A stretch of 64,000 nt of DNA from Bacillus sp. V2I10. GTDB taxonomy: Bacteria > Bacillota > Bacilli > Bacillales > Bacillaceae. The translations under genes and the position numbers were made by a program. This document shows, one piece after another, positions 43,581 through 52,781 of the stretch. The DNA lies in assembly GCF_030817055.1 (NCBI RefSeq), contig NZ_JAUSYV010000001.1:2256001-2320000 (forward strand), given 5' to 3'. Numbering within the stretch: position 1 is the first letter of the stretch; each line of letters starts with the position of its first letter. The notes under the pieces were generated by a model that saw only the letters and a program-made list of their open reading frames with translations, ran no database searches and had not been told where the DNA came from.

Positions 43581-44127
43581 AAGTTAAGTTATATAGTGTT
43601 GACGGAAAGCTAGAATCAGAAGCTTCTGTATCAGTGGCCCATCTAGAAGCCAGATTTTAATTTTCATATGTTTTATGAGCAGTTAGTGAAATGCTGTAAA
43701 AATATACATTACGAGAAGTTAAAACTGCTATAAAAACACAGAATAAAATATTGTATAGATAAAAATGACACCGGTTTCACTTTTTCTTGGGTAGAAACAA
43801 TAATACCTGATTGGATGTATTTAGTGGTAAGTCATGAACTATTCAGGACGTTGATCGTTCCGAGTATTCTTATTTTAAAACGATATAGAGGAACATTATG
43901 CTAACAACTTACGATTACAGGTTTAGCAACACATTTTCATTTTAACCCTTCCTATCCATCAAGTTACAGAACCAAAAACTTGTAAATATAATTGAGAGCG
44001 TTTCCTTTAAGGGGGTGATTGATTTATTAATAGTTTGAGGTAATTGAGAAATACAAGCTTGTATGTAATGTATTTGTTGGAAATCTTAACATGAAAAGTT
44101 AATAGAATAGAAAGGAGACATAATTTA
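43581..44127. other. Long intergenic leader before the GH30 gene
   Basis: No open frame of note. ATTGAGAGCGTTTCCTTT near 43991-44008 resembles a cre site (about 13 of 16). AAGGGGGTGATT at 44009-44020 is a strong Shine-Dalgarno sequence about 110 bases before the gene, followed only by the tiny frame GTGATTGATTTATTAATAGTTTGA-like (about seven codons). It may be an mRNA-stabilising site or a leader peptide start. The 66-bp module is absent. Confidence 0.5.
43993..44008 (+). promoter_or_regulatory. Candidate cre site upstream of the GH30 gene
   Basis: TTGAGAGCGTTTCCTT agrees with the cre consensus at most central positions (GCG flanked by T-run). Weaker than the sites in the 66-bp modules. Confidence 0.4.
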
Positions 44128-47100
44128 ATGTTGCAAGAAATGTTTATTAAGAGATTACTAATTAATTGTTTGATCTTAGTCCTTGTAGTAGGAAGTATCT
44201 TACCTGTCCTACCTACTATGACTAATGCAGAGGAGGGGGAGAATGAATTGATTCTTGATTCAGAGCAAATAAAACTAGATCCTAGTTATCAACATGAACC
44301 ATTTGATGGTTGGGGAACAGCTCTTGTATGGTTCGCGAATGTTACAGGTGGATGGCCTGATGAATTAAGAAATGAGCTTGCTGATGATCTCTTTGGTAAG
44401 GAAGGACTGAATTTTAATATTGCCCGCTATAATATTGGTGGTGGTGATTCTCCTGAGACAGAGCCTTATATGCGTAAAGGTGCAGCAGTTCCAGGATATT
44501 GGAATCGTCCAGCAGAATACAGCCCACCAGAAGGTAACACAGATGAATGGACAGAGCAGGAAAACTGGTGGAATCCGGAAAATCCTGAGCATTGGAACTT
44601 GGAAGCTGATGCTAACCAACGCTGGTGGGTTAGTGCTGCTAAAGCCAGGGGAGCTGATACCTTTGAAGCATTTTCAAACTCACCGCCATATTTTATGACT
44701 CAAAGTGGTTATGTATCAGGTAACTGGAATTCATGGGATGACAATATTAAACCAGATCAATTTCAACATTTTGCTTCATACTTAACAACAATAGTAGAGC
44801 ATTTACAAAAGGACATGGATGTTGAATTTCAAACTCTTTCACCTGTAAATGAGCCAAATACTGGCTATTGGAGAGCAAAAGGCAGACAGGAAGGATCAAA
44901 CTGGTCTCCAGCTTCACAAGCTAAAATTATTAATGAAGTAAAAAAGCAATTGGATGAAAAAGGTCTTAGTACAATTGTATCAGGAATGGACGAAACGAAT
45001 CCACAAAAATTCAGACAAAACTGGGAGCAATATGATAGCATAACGAGAAATAACATTGGACAGTTAAACGTGCATACATACGGTCCTACACAGCAGATTG
45101 GTGCAAGAGATATTGCAAAGGGAGCAGGGAAAAAACTGTGGATGTCTGAGGTGGATCTTAGTTCTGGTGCACAAAATCATGAAGATATAAAACCAGGTCT
45201 TGCATTATCACAGCGAATTACGACTGATATTCAGCAATTGGAATCAGAAGCATGGGTGCTTTGGCAGTCAATTGAAGACGAAGTGAATATGAGCCCAGAA
45301 CATGAAAATGGCAACTGGGGACTTATCCAAGTTGATTTTGATCCAGCTGATTTTGAAAACGTAAAAATCTATAAAAATAAAAAGTACTATGCAATGGGGA
45401 ATTACAGTAAGTTTATTCGACCAGGCTACCAAGTCATTAGTTCAAATAGCAGCGATTCATTAGCCGCAATTAATAAAGATGACAATTCAGTTGTTGTTAT
45501 CTATACAAATTCAACCACAGAAGAGAAAGCAATCAACTTTGATTTGTCTGGGTTTGAAACTGTAGAAGCGAATGCAAAAGCAACCCCTTATGTGACATCA
45601 AATACAGAAAATTTAGCCCAAAAGTCAGATGTAATGATCTCAGGTAACGAGCTCTCAGCAGTTGTTCAGCCCCAATCAATTACGACATTTGTTGTATCTG
45701 GTGTATCAGGAGTGAATAAGGATCACGCGTTTTTGAATAATAACGAAACATACAAATTCATTAATAAAAATAGTGGGAAAGTGCTTGATATTGGACAAGA
45801 TGGAAAATCCATTGTTCAAAAAACAAATATTCGTGATGAGGAAAGTCAAAACTTTAGTATCCAAAAAATAACGGATGGAAATAGTACACAAGAAATCTAT
45901 AGAATTGTCAACATTGATAGTGGAAGTGTACTTAGTGATATTAATGGTTCCATTACTCTCCAAGACTATGAAAATAAGTCAAATCAAAAATGGATGCTAT
46001 CAACCTATGGGAATGGAGAATACACATTTATAAATGTTCAAAGCAAAAACCTAATAGAAGTTGGGGGTGAATCAAAGGAGGAAGGAGCTAAAGTTGGCCT
46101 CTGGAAACCAACAGCAGGTAACCACCAGATTTGGAAACTAGTAAAAGCCGGAATTACCAAAGTAGAGCCAGTTGATGTCGTCGTTACAAAGAAAAAGACT
46201 GCACCAGAATTACCTGATGAGGTAACGACAATTTACGGAGATGGTGAAAAGGTTCAGAAAAAAGTAGTTTGGGATACAATCAATCCTGAATTATATGCAA
46301 ATGAAAATATCTTTAAAGTTGAAGGCACTGTTGAGGGAACAACGATTAAGGCAGTAGCAACAATAACAGTAAGTAAAATTGAAAGTATTCAACCTATTAA
46401 AATAAAAACAACTCCAGGTAAAGCACCAGTTTTACCTAGTAAAGTAACAGCTAAACTAAAAAGTGGTACATTCGGAAAAGTACCTGTTGAATGGAATGAA
46501 ATTGATCAAAATCAGTATGCGGATTTTGGCAAGTTTTCAGTGAAAGGATCAATATCGAAAAGTCCAGTTAAAGCAATTGCCAATATCCAGGTTACACAAC
46601 CCGCTCTAGAAAATTTAGCTGTAAAGCCTTCTAGTTCAGAAAATGAGTATCCGAAAGTGAGCGCTTCCTTTACTGGTCAATGGGATAGCACGAGTAATGT
46701 CAACGATGGAATTATCTCTAGTGCAAGATGGACGAACTGGGATCCAAATAGCTGGAGAGAAGAAGATTGGGTTGCTATTGAATTCGACAAAGCGGAAACA
46801 GTATCACAAGTGAAATTTCACTTCTATGATGACAATGGTGGCACAAGACCTGCAGACTCTTTACGACTTGAATATTTGGATGGAACAGAGTGGAAAGAAA
46901 TCGAAGGGACACAAACAGATGTTCAAGACAAGGAGCTAACAATTGACTTTATCCAAATTGAAACAAAACATATTCGTGCTGTAATGAAGGCCAAAGAAGG
47001 TGCTTGTATAGCCATTTCAGAAATGGAGGTATTGGGGATTGGTGAAAACCAAATTCCAGGACAAGGTAGTGATGCAACATTAGAATCTATTATCATTAAT

Positions 47101-47325
47101 GGGAAGCAAGTAAAAGAATTTGATAAGGATACCTATAATTATCATGTTGAGATAACGAAGAACCAGCAAGAAATCCCGACTATTGAGACAGTTACAAATG
47201 ATTTATTTGCGACCTATCAAATTGAAACACCATCTTCGTTAAATGGTGAGGCTATAATTACGGTTAACTCAGAAGATGGGAAGAATCATGCAAAATATAC
47301 AGTTACATTTAGTGAGAAAAATTAG
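44128..47325 (+). CDS. Secreted GH30 endo-beta-1,6-galactanase-like enzyme
   Basis: The 1065-residue protein starts at ATG 44128 behind AAAGGAGAC. Signal peptide ends near TNA-EE. Order: GH30 barrel and side sandwich (about 45-525), with FDGWGTALVWFANVTGGWP at the start, acid/base Glu242 in SPVNEPNTGYW and nucleophile Glu341 in LWMSEVDLSS; a ricin-type (CBM13-like) lectin domain (about 540-680); two Big_4 Ig-like domains (about 685-825); an F5/8 C-type (CBM32-like) domain (about 830-970); a cadherin-like end. The barrel resembles endo-beta-1,6-galactanases acting on side chains of type II arabinogalactan. Unlike the GH127 and GH43 enzymes it lacks the shared FIMAH end. Confidence 0.88.
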   Translation: MLQEMFIKRLLINCLILVLVVGSILPVLPTMTNAEEGENELILDSEQIKLDPSYQHEPFDGWGTALVWFANVTGGWPDELRNELADDLFGKEGLNFNIARYNIGGGDSPETEPYMRKGAAVPGYWNRPAEYSPPEGNTDEWTEQENWWNPENPEHWNLEADANQRWWVSAAKARGADTFEAFSNSPPYFMTQSGYVSGNWNSWDDNIKPDQFQHFASYLTTIVEHLQKDMDVEFQTLSPVNEPNTGYWRAKGRQEGSNWSPASQAKIINEVKKQLDEKGLSTIVSGMDETNPQKFRQNWEQYDSITRNNIGQLNVHTYGPTQQIGARDIAKGAGKKLWMSEVDLSSGAQNHEDIKPGLALSQRITTDIQQLESEAWVLWQSIEDEVNMSPEHENGNWGLIQVDFDPADFENVKIYKNKKYYAMGNYSKFIRPGYQVISSNSSDSLAAINKDDNSVVVIYTNSTTEEKAINFDLSGFETVEANAKATPYVTSNTENLAQKSDVMISGNELSAVVQPQSITTFVVSGVSGVNKDHAFLNNNETYKFINKNSGKVLDIGQDGKSIVQKTNIRDEESQNFSIQKITDGNSTQEIYRIVNIDSGSVLSDINGSITLQDYENKSNQKWMLSTYGNGEYTFINVQSKNLIEVGGESKEEGAKVGLWKPTAGNHQIWKLVKAGITKVEPVDVVVTKKKTAPELPDEVTTIYGDGEKVQKKVVWDTINPELYANENIFKVEGTVEGTTIKAVATITVSKIESIQPIKIKTTPGKAPVLPSKVTAKLKSGTFGKVPVEWNEIDQNQYADFGKFSVKGSISKSPVKAIANIQVTQPALENLAVKPSSSENEYPKVSASFTGQWDSTSNVNDGIISSARWTNWDPNSWREEDWVAIEFDKAETVSQVKFHFYDDNGGTRPADSLRLEYLDGTEWKEIEGTQTDVQDKELTIDFIQIETKHIRAVMKAKEGACIAISEMEVLGIGENQIPGQGSDATLESIIINGKQVKEFDKDTYNYHVEITKNQQEIPTIETVTNDLFATYQIETPSSLNGEAIITVNSEDGKNHAKYTVTFSEKN

Positions 47326-47612
47326 AGAAAACTAGAAATAACTTTTAGACAAAACAAAGATAATGGCTTCACAATTTGTTTACAAAAGGGGGTTCGAATG
47401 TTCTCATTCTTACCTCCTTTTGAAATTTATTGCGGATTTGTTGCAACTATATTGGATAGTAAAGTTCAGCGCTTGCCTTCCTGGTTCTTTAAGCTTTTTT
47501 TTTAGAAGTCCATTCAGTTTCGGGAATTTTATTCCCCTTCCCATTTTAGTTACAAAAAAATTGCAATGCATCAAAAAATTTTGAAGTTTTTGAACGCTTA
47601 AATCGAAAAATA

Positions 47613-47678
47613 CAAAATGAATTTACAATATTTTCGAAAGTTACTCCATTAACCTCAAGTATGTAAACGCTTTATAAT
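47613..47678 (+). promoter_or_regulatory. Shared 66-bp promoter module, copy 2 (with cre-like site)
   Basis: Ungapped match to 37039-37104: CAAAATGAATTTACAA, TTTTCGAAAGTTACTCCATT, then ATGTAAACGCTTTATAAT. The -10 TATAAT is at 47673-47678 and the cre-like site covers it. It drives the tandem GH43 gene after a 410-base leader. Confidence 0.85.
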
Positions 47679-47978
47679 TAGGAGGGTATCAAGTTCATGA
47701 GGGAACAGTTTATTTAAGAGATCATTTGTAAACCGTATTTAAGTTACTAGTAATTACTTGCCTTTTTACTTACCAGTAAAAATAACAACGAACAAAATAC
47801 TATCTTTATAGTTTCATCTACCTCTTTAGATCTTCTCTATTCATCTAATAAAAGCACCCTTTCTCATGTTAATAAGTAGATTAATTGAATTCTACTTATC
47901 TTTATAGAACTACATCCATTTCGTAATATACAAATCAATACTTAAAAGGGAAACTTTTTAAACTTTATTCCTAATGTG

Positions 47979-47989
47979 AAGGAGGTGAT
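47979..47989 (+). promoter_or_regulatory. Strong orphan Shine-Dalgarno sequence in the leader
   Basis: AAGGAGGTGAT has 11 bases complementary to the 16S 3' end, but the only frame it serves is GTG ATG TCA TAA. A second, separate AAAGGAGG at 48075 serves the real start. It could bind 30S subunits and stabilise the mRNA 5' part. Confidence 0.45.
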
Positions 47990-48089
47990 GTCATAAAAAA
48001 GTAAGGTCTATAAATAAATAATAGAGAGATTTCTATTATTAAGTTTCTTACAGATCGTTAAGCGTTATTAGAAAAGGAGGTAAAGTGCT

Positions 48090-51000
48090 ATGAAGGGTAA
48101 AAAGTGGTTATCACTATTTATGACAATAGTAATAATAATTTCACTTCTCCCAATACCAGTGATTCAAGCAGAGGAGATTGTTAATGTGGAAGACAGCTTA
48201 ATTGCACACTATGATATGTCAATAGCTAATGGTAAGTTAACAGATGTGACGAACAGTGGATTTGATGCAGAATATGTTGGATTTACTGAAGGAGACTTCT
48301 TAGAAGAAGAAAACGATAAGGTCTTAAACTTCACTGGTAATAAGTCTAAATATGTAAAATTACCTTTGGGGCTTATTGATGATGAAACATTCACCATTGA
48401 AACAACATTTAGCACAAGCACAAGTGCTTCACATTGGCTTTATAGTATTGGTAATAAGACAGGTGTTTGGCCTAATGTGAAAAATTATATCTTTTTAAAT
48501 CCAAAACAAGGAAATGGTTCTGTTAGATTTGGGATTAAGAACTCCGATAAGGAGCTTCTATTTCAAAATGCAACGATTCATTCAGGAGAAAAAAATACAT
48601 TCACAACGACTTTTAAAGAAGGAGAAATATCTCTTTATCTTAATGGGAAACCAGTTGGAACTCTCCCACATACTTATTCAGTCATGGACATTTTGAAAGA
48701 AGGTGTTGATCCTACAGCAAATTCTATTGGATTTATTGGGAAATCACTATTTGAACCTGATGCTGCCTTTACTGGAAAATTAGCTGATTTTAAAGTATAC
48801 AACTATACATTATCGGCAGATGAGGTGAAACAAAATGCAACATTAACTGATGTGGAAATTGTTGAATTAGCAAAAGCTAACTTAATAATCCCAAATGCAG
48901 ATGACATCCGCGGCAATATTACGTTACCTACAAGTTCTGATAAAGGAGCATCAATCACGTGGGAAACAGACAGACCCGATGTAGTAAGTGTAAATAATGA
49001 AGAAAATGAAAATTATGATGATATTCCCGCTGGTGTTGTAACAAGACAGTACTCTGATACACATGTAAAATTAACAGCGACTATTCATTCTGGTCAAGTA
49101 AGTGATACAAAGCAAATTCTACTTACTGTTAAGGCGAAAACGGAAAAAAAGAATTTCACTAATTATTTAATGACTCATTTTACAGGTGAACACGATATCG
49201 GGGAACAGATTTATTTCGCTAGTAGTGAAGATGGATTAAACTGGAAAGATTTAAATGAAAGTAATCCAGTATTAACATCTGATATTGGTGAAAAAGGTGT
49301 GCGTGATCCCTATATTTTACGTTCAGCAGAAGGGGATAAATTCTATATCATCGCAACAGACTTACGTATTGCGAATGGAAAAGGCTGGGGTGCAGCGCAA
49401 ACTGCCGGTAGTAAATCTCTTATTATTTGGGAATCTACTGATTTAGTAAACTGGTCTGAACCTAGGATGGTTGAAGTAGCTCCTCCTAAAGCAGGCGATG
49501 CATGGGCACCTGAAGCTTTTTATGATGAAAAAACAGGCGAATATGTTGTATTTTGGGCTTCTACGATTCGTAATGAACAAGGGGTATTTGAACCACATAA
49601 TATTTATTATGCAAAGACTAGAGATTTCTATACGTTTACCGAACCAAAGGTGTTTATTGACCGTCCAGGTGATACTCATATAATTGATACAACGATCATT
49701 AAAGAAAATGATATGTATTACCGTTACTCAGGTGATGGACAAATTACGATCGAAAAAAGTGATCAAATACTTGGCACATGGTCAAAGCTGGGAACAATTC
49801 AAGATTCAACAGGATTAACAGGGCATGATGTAGAAGGTCCGTTAATTTTTAAATTTAATGATAGAGAAGAATGGAATTTAATGGTCGATCAGTATGCAAC
49901 AGGAAAAGGTTATCTTCCGTTACTAACGACTGATCTAACAAGTGGTGAATTTACTAAGTTAACAACTTCAGACTATTCCTTAGACTCTAACAAAAAGAGA
50001 CATGGTTCTGTTTTACCTATAACTAAAGAAGAGTACGAAGCTGTCATGGCAAAATGGAACAAAGTGGTCGAATCACCTGACGAAGAAGAACAAAAAGAGC
50101 CAATCCTTGAGTACAATTTTGAAGAAACAATAACAGACAACAAGATTCAGGATGATTCAGGCAACAACTATACTGGTACATTGAATGGCAATGCAACTTA
50201 TATAAAGGATGAAGAAAAGGACTCTAACGTATTATCTCTTGATGGTACGACTAATACGTTTGCTGCCTTCCCGACCGGTTTCTTTGATGGAAGAGATACA
50301 GTATCCATTTCTATGGATATTAAAGCTGAAACAGTATCAGGAAACTTCTTTACCTTTACAGTAGGTAAGAATAACCAAAAATATATGTTCTTAAGAACAC
50401 GTGATAGTGAAATAAGAAATGCCATTACGGTAAACAGTTGGTCTAGCGAGCAAGAGGTTAAAACGAGTACATCTTCCATTAAGAGCAAGTGGATGAATAT
50501 CAAACTTGTCATGACACCTACAAGTATGAAGATGTATAAGGATGGTATTCTTGTAGCTGAGAATAACAATGTAACAGTGGCAATGAGGGACTTAGGAGTA
50601 GATTTATCAGCATACTTAGGAAAATCCTTCTATTCAGGAGATCAATACTTTAAAGGATCTTTCGACAATGTAAAGGTTTATAATCGTGCTCTCTCAGAAG
50701 CTGAGATCCTTGAAATGACCATTGAACCGACTGGTATTGGTAACTTCCAAGTTCCTGGTCAAAAAGGTCAAGCTGAGATTGATAAGAAAGCAAATACAAT
50801 TGCTGTTCATATTAAAGAGGGACAAGATATAGATATAACAAAGTTAACACCGACTATTACTCTTTTACCTGGTTCTACAGTGATTCCAGCATCAGGTGAA
50901 ACACAAGATTTTACAAACCCTGTTACATATACAGTGACAGACAAAGATGGAAACAAGCAGGAATGGACCGTGAAATTGGAGATGTATCCATCAGGTACAT

Positions 51001-52610
51001 TGCCAGGACTTTATGCAGATCCACAAATCGCTGTTTTTGGTGATACGTATTATATTTATCCTACAACAGATGGATTTGATGGCTGGTCAGGCTCACAATT
51101 TAAAGCGTTTTCTTCAAAGGATTTAATCAATTGGAAGGATGAAGGTGTCATTTTAGATCTTGCAACAGATGATGTAACTTGGGCAGATAACCGTGCTTGG
51201 GCACCTACCATTACAGACAAAGACGGGACGTATTACTACTACTTCTCTGCAGACGCCAACATAGGTGTAGCAACATCCACATCTCCAACAGGACCGTTTA
51301 AAGATGCTTTAGGCAAACCATTAGTGCCAAGTGGAAAATATCCAGGTCAAGCGATTGACCCATATGTATTTAAAGATGATGATGGACAGTATTACTTCTA
51401 TTGGGGGAATGGAAATTTATTTGGTGCGAAGCTAAACGATGATATGGTTTCATTTTCCCAGGATCCAGTTAATATGACACCTGCGAATTTTAGAGAGGCT
51501 CCTGTTGTTTTTAAGCGTGACGGTAAGTATTACTTAATGTGGTCAGAGGATGATACTGGTAGTGAGAACTATCAGGTTGCTTATGCAACAGGAACTTCTC
51601 CAATGGGTCCTTGGACGAAGAAAGGCGTCATTCTTAGTAAAGATTTAAGCCTTGGAATTAAGGGACCTGGTCATCACTCAGTATTAAATATACCGAACAC
51701 TGATGACTATTATATTGTTTATGCCCGACATGCAATTCCTGATGGTAATGGCTTCAACCGTGAAGTTGTCATTGATAAGATGGAATTTAATGAAGATGGT
51801 ACGATAAAACAAGTCAAACCAACGTTAAAAGGGATAACTGAACCAGTTTATGTAGAAAAAGGAGATACAGAAAGTCCAGAAGGTCACTTTACAATTAATT
51901 CTGGCGCGGAGTATACAAATAAGTCAGCTGTTACCTTATCTCTTGAAGCAACGGATGACAGTAGTGGAGTTCATCAAGTTCGCTATTCAACTGACTTAAA
52001 AGAATGGACAGATTGGGAAGTGTATACAACATCAAAAGAATTGACATTACCATCTGGTGATGGTGAGAAGACAGTATATGTTGAATTTAAAGATCAAGTT
52101 GGAAATGTCAGTGAAACATACCAACAAAAGATCATACTGGATACTACTTCTCCTGTAATCAAATTTACGGGTCATCAAGATTCTTATTCAATCGATTCGA
52201 CTATTAACATTACTTGCAATATAGTCGATGAGTTGTCTGGAGTAGCTTCTAAAGAATGTCCAAGTGTTGAAGGACCAGCATACAGCTTTGAGGTAGGTGT
52301 AAATAAGGTCACTGCTTCTGCAACTGATAAAGCTGGTAATAAAGCGGAAGAAGAGATCCAATTTACAGTGACAGTTGACTTTGATAGTTTAAGTCGATTA
52401 ACAGAAGCTTTTGTAACAAAACAAGGAGTTGCAGATTCACTAACGAAAAAGCTTCAATCGGCAAAAGCATCAGCAGCCAAGGAAAATAAAGAGGCATTGG
52501 CTGGTCAACTAAATGCTTATAAAAATCAACTTAAGGCTCAAAGTGGAAAATCCATAACAGAACAAAATAGCGATCTATTAGGATCTTTTGCTGATCTACT
52601 AAAAAATTAA
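48090..52610 (+). CDS. Secreted enzyme with two GH43 catalytic domains
   Basis: The 1506-residue protein starts at ATG 48090 after AAAGGAGG. Signal peptide ends near VIQA-EE. Order: LamG domain (about 30-255), atrophied Ig domain (about 262-350), first GH43 propeller (about 357-655; Asp406 in VRDPYI, Asp533 in IDTTII, Glu582 in DVEGPL), second LamG (about 665-885), a short Ig-like domain, second GH43 propeller (about 970-1250; Asp977 in YADPQI, Asp1090 in AIDPYVF, Glu1136 in REAPVVF), then the shared 245-residue module with FIMAH end (1260-1506). Both triads are complete, so two active sites on one chain are expected. Likely arabinofuranosidase or exo-galactanase activities; the exact bonds are not predictable. 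Confidence 0.92.
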   Translation: MKGKKWLSLFMTIVIIISLLPIPVIQAEEIVNVEDSLIAHYDMSIANGKLTDVTNSGFDAEYVGFTEGDFLEEENDKVLNFTGNKSKYVKLPLGLIDDETFTIETTFSTSTSASHWLYSIGNKTGVWPNVKNYIFLNPKQGNGSVRFGIKNSDKELLFQNATIHSGEKNTFTTTFKEGEISLYLNGKPVGTLPHTYSVMDILKEGVDPTANSIGFIGKSLFEPDAAFTGKLADFKVYNYTLSADEVKQNATLTDVEIVELAKANLIIPNADDIRGNITLPTSSDKGASITWETDRPDVVSVNNEENENYDDIPAGVVTRQYSDTHVKLTATIHSGQVSDTKQILLTVKAKTEKKNFTNYLMTHFTGEHDIGEQIYFASSEDGLNWKDLNESNPVLTSDIGEKGVRDPYILRSAEGDKFYIIATDLRIANGKGWGAAQTAGSKSLIIWESTDLVNWSEPRMVEVAPPKAGDAWAPEAFYDEKTGEYVVFWASTIRNEQGVFEPHNIYYAKTRDFYTFTEPKVFIDRPGDTHIIDTTIIKENDMYYRYSGDGQITIEKSDQILGTWSKLGTIQDSTGLTGHDVEGPLIFKFNDREEWNLMVDQYATGKGYLPLLTTDLTSGEFTKLTTSDYSLDSNKKRHGSVLPITKEEYEAVMAKWNKVVESPDEEEQKEPILEYNFEETITDNKIQDDSGNNYTGTLNGNATYIKDEEKDSNVLSLDGTTNTFAAFPTGFFDGRDTVSISMDIKAETVSGNFFTFTVGKNNQKYMFLRTRDSEIRNAITVNSWSSEQEVKTSTSSIKSKWMNIKLVMTPTSMKMYKDGILVAENNNVTVAMRDLGVDLSAYLGKSFYSGDQYFKGSFDNVKVYNRALSEAEILEMTIEPTGIGNFQVPGQKGQAEIDKKANTIAVHIKEGQDIDITKLTPTITLLPGSTVIPASGETQDFTNPVTYTVTDKDGNKQEWTVKLEMYPSGTLPGLYADPQIAVFGDTYYIYPTTDGFDGWSGSQFKAFSSKDLINWKDEGVILDLATDDVTWADNRAWAPTITDKDGTYYYYFSADANIGVATSTSPTGPFKDALGKPLVPSGKYPGQAIDPYVFKDDDGQYYFYWGNGNLFGAKLNDDMVSFSQDPVNMTPANFREAPVVFKRDGKYYLMWSEDDTGSENYQVAYATGTSPMGPWTKKGVILSKDLSLGIKGPGHHSVLNIPNTDDYYIVYARHAIPDGNGFNREVVIDKMEFNEDGTIKQVKPTLKGITEPVYVEKGDTESPEGHFTINSGAEYTNKSAVTLSLEATDDSSGVHQVRYSTDLKEWTDWEVYTTSKELTLPSGDGEKTVYVEFKDQVGNVSETYQQKIILDTTSPVIKFTGHQDSYSIDSTINITCNIVDELSGVASKECPSVEGPAYSFEVGVNKVTASATDKAGNKAEEEIQFTVTVDFDSLSRLTEAFVTKQGVADSLTKKLQSAKASAAKENKEALAGQLNAYKNQLKAQSGKSITEQNSDLLGSFADLLKN

Positions 52611-52651
52611 TATATTTAGGTAGATTCAATTGGTACGAATACGATAACTGA

Positions 52652-52696
52652 GGGGAAGCACATATTGTTATAGAAGAAATGCGCTTCCCTTTATTA
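52652..52696 (+). terminator. Terminator after the tandem GH43 gene
   Basis: GGGAAGCA pairs with TGCGCTTCCC (small bulge) across a long loop, followed by TTTATTAT. Moderate strength. Confidence 0.5.
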
Positions 52697-52781
52697 TCTG
52701 TTTTTTATTGAAATTATACCTTTTTGTCAAATAAAAAAGTATGTAAATAAACATATATTACTTTGGGGAGGTAAAAATAGA

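Larger units (their letters stand above)
47326..48089. other. Intergenic region with promoter module 2 and a 400-base leader
   Basis: It contains the 66-bp module at 47613-47678 followed by a 410-base leader with no gene. In that leader AAGGAGGTGAT at 47979-47989 is a near-perfect anti-16S match that is followed at once by a stop-rich frame, about 100 bases before the true start; it resembles the stabilising Shine-Dalgarno sites known from long Bacillus leaders. Confidence 0.6.
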
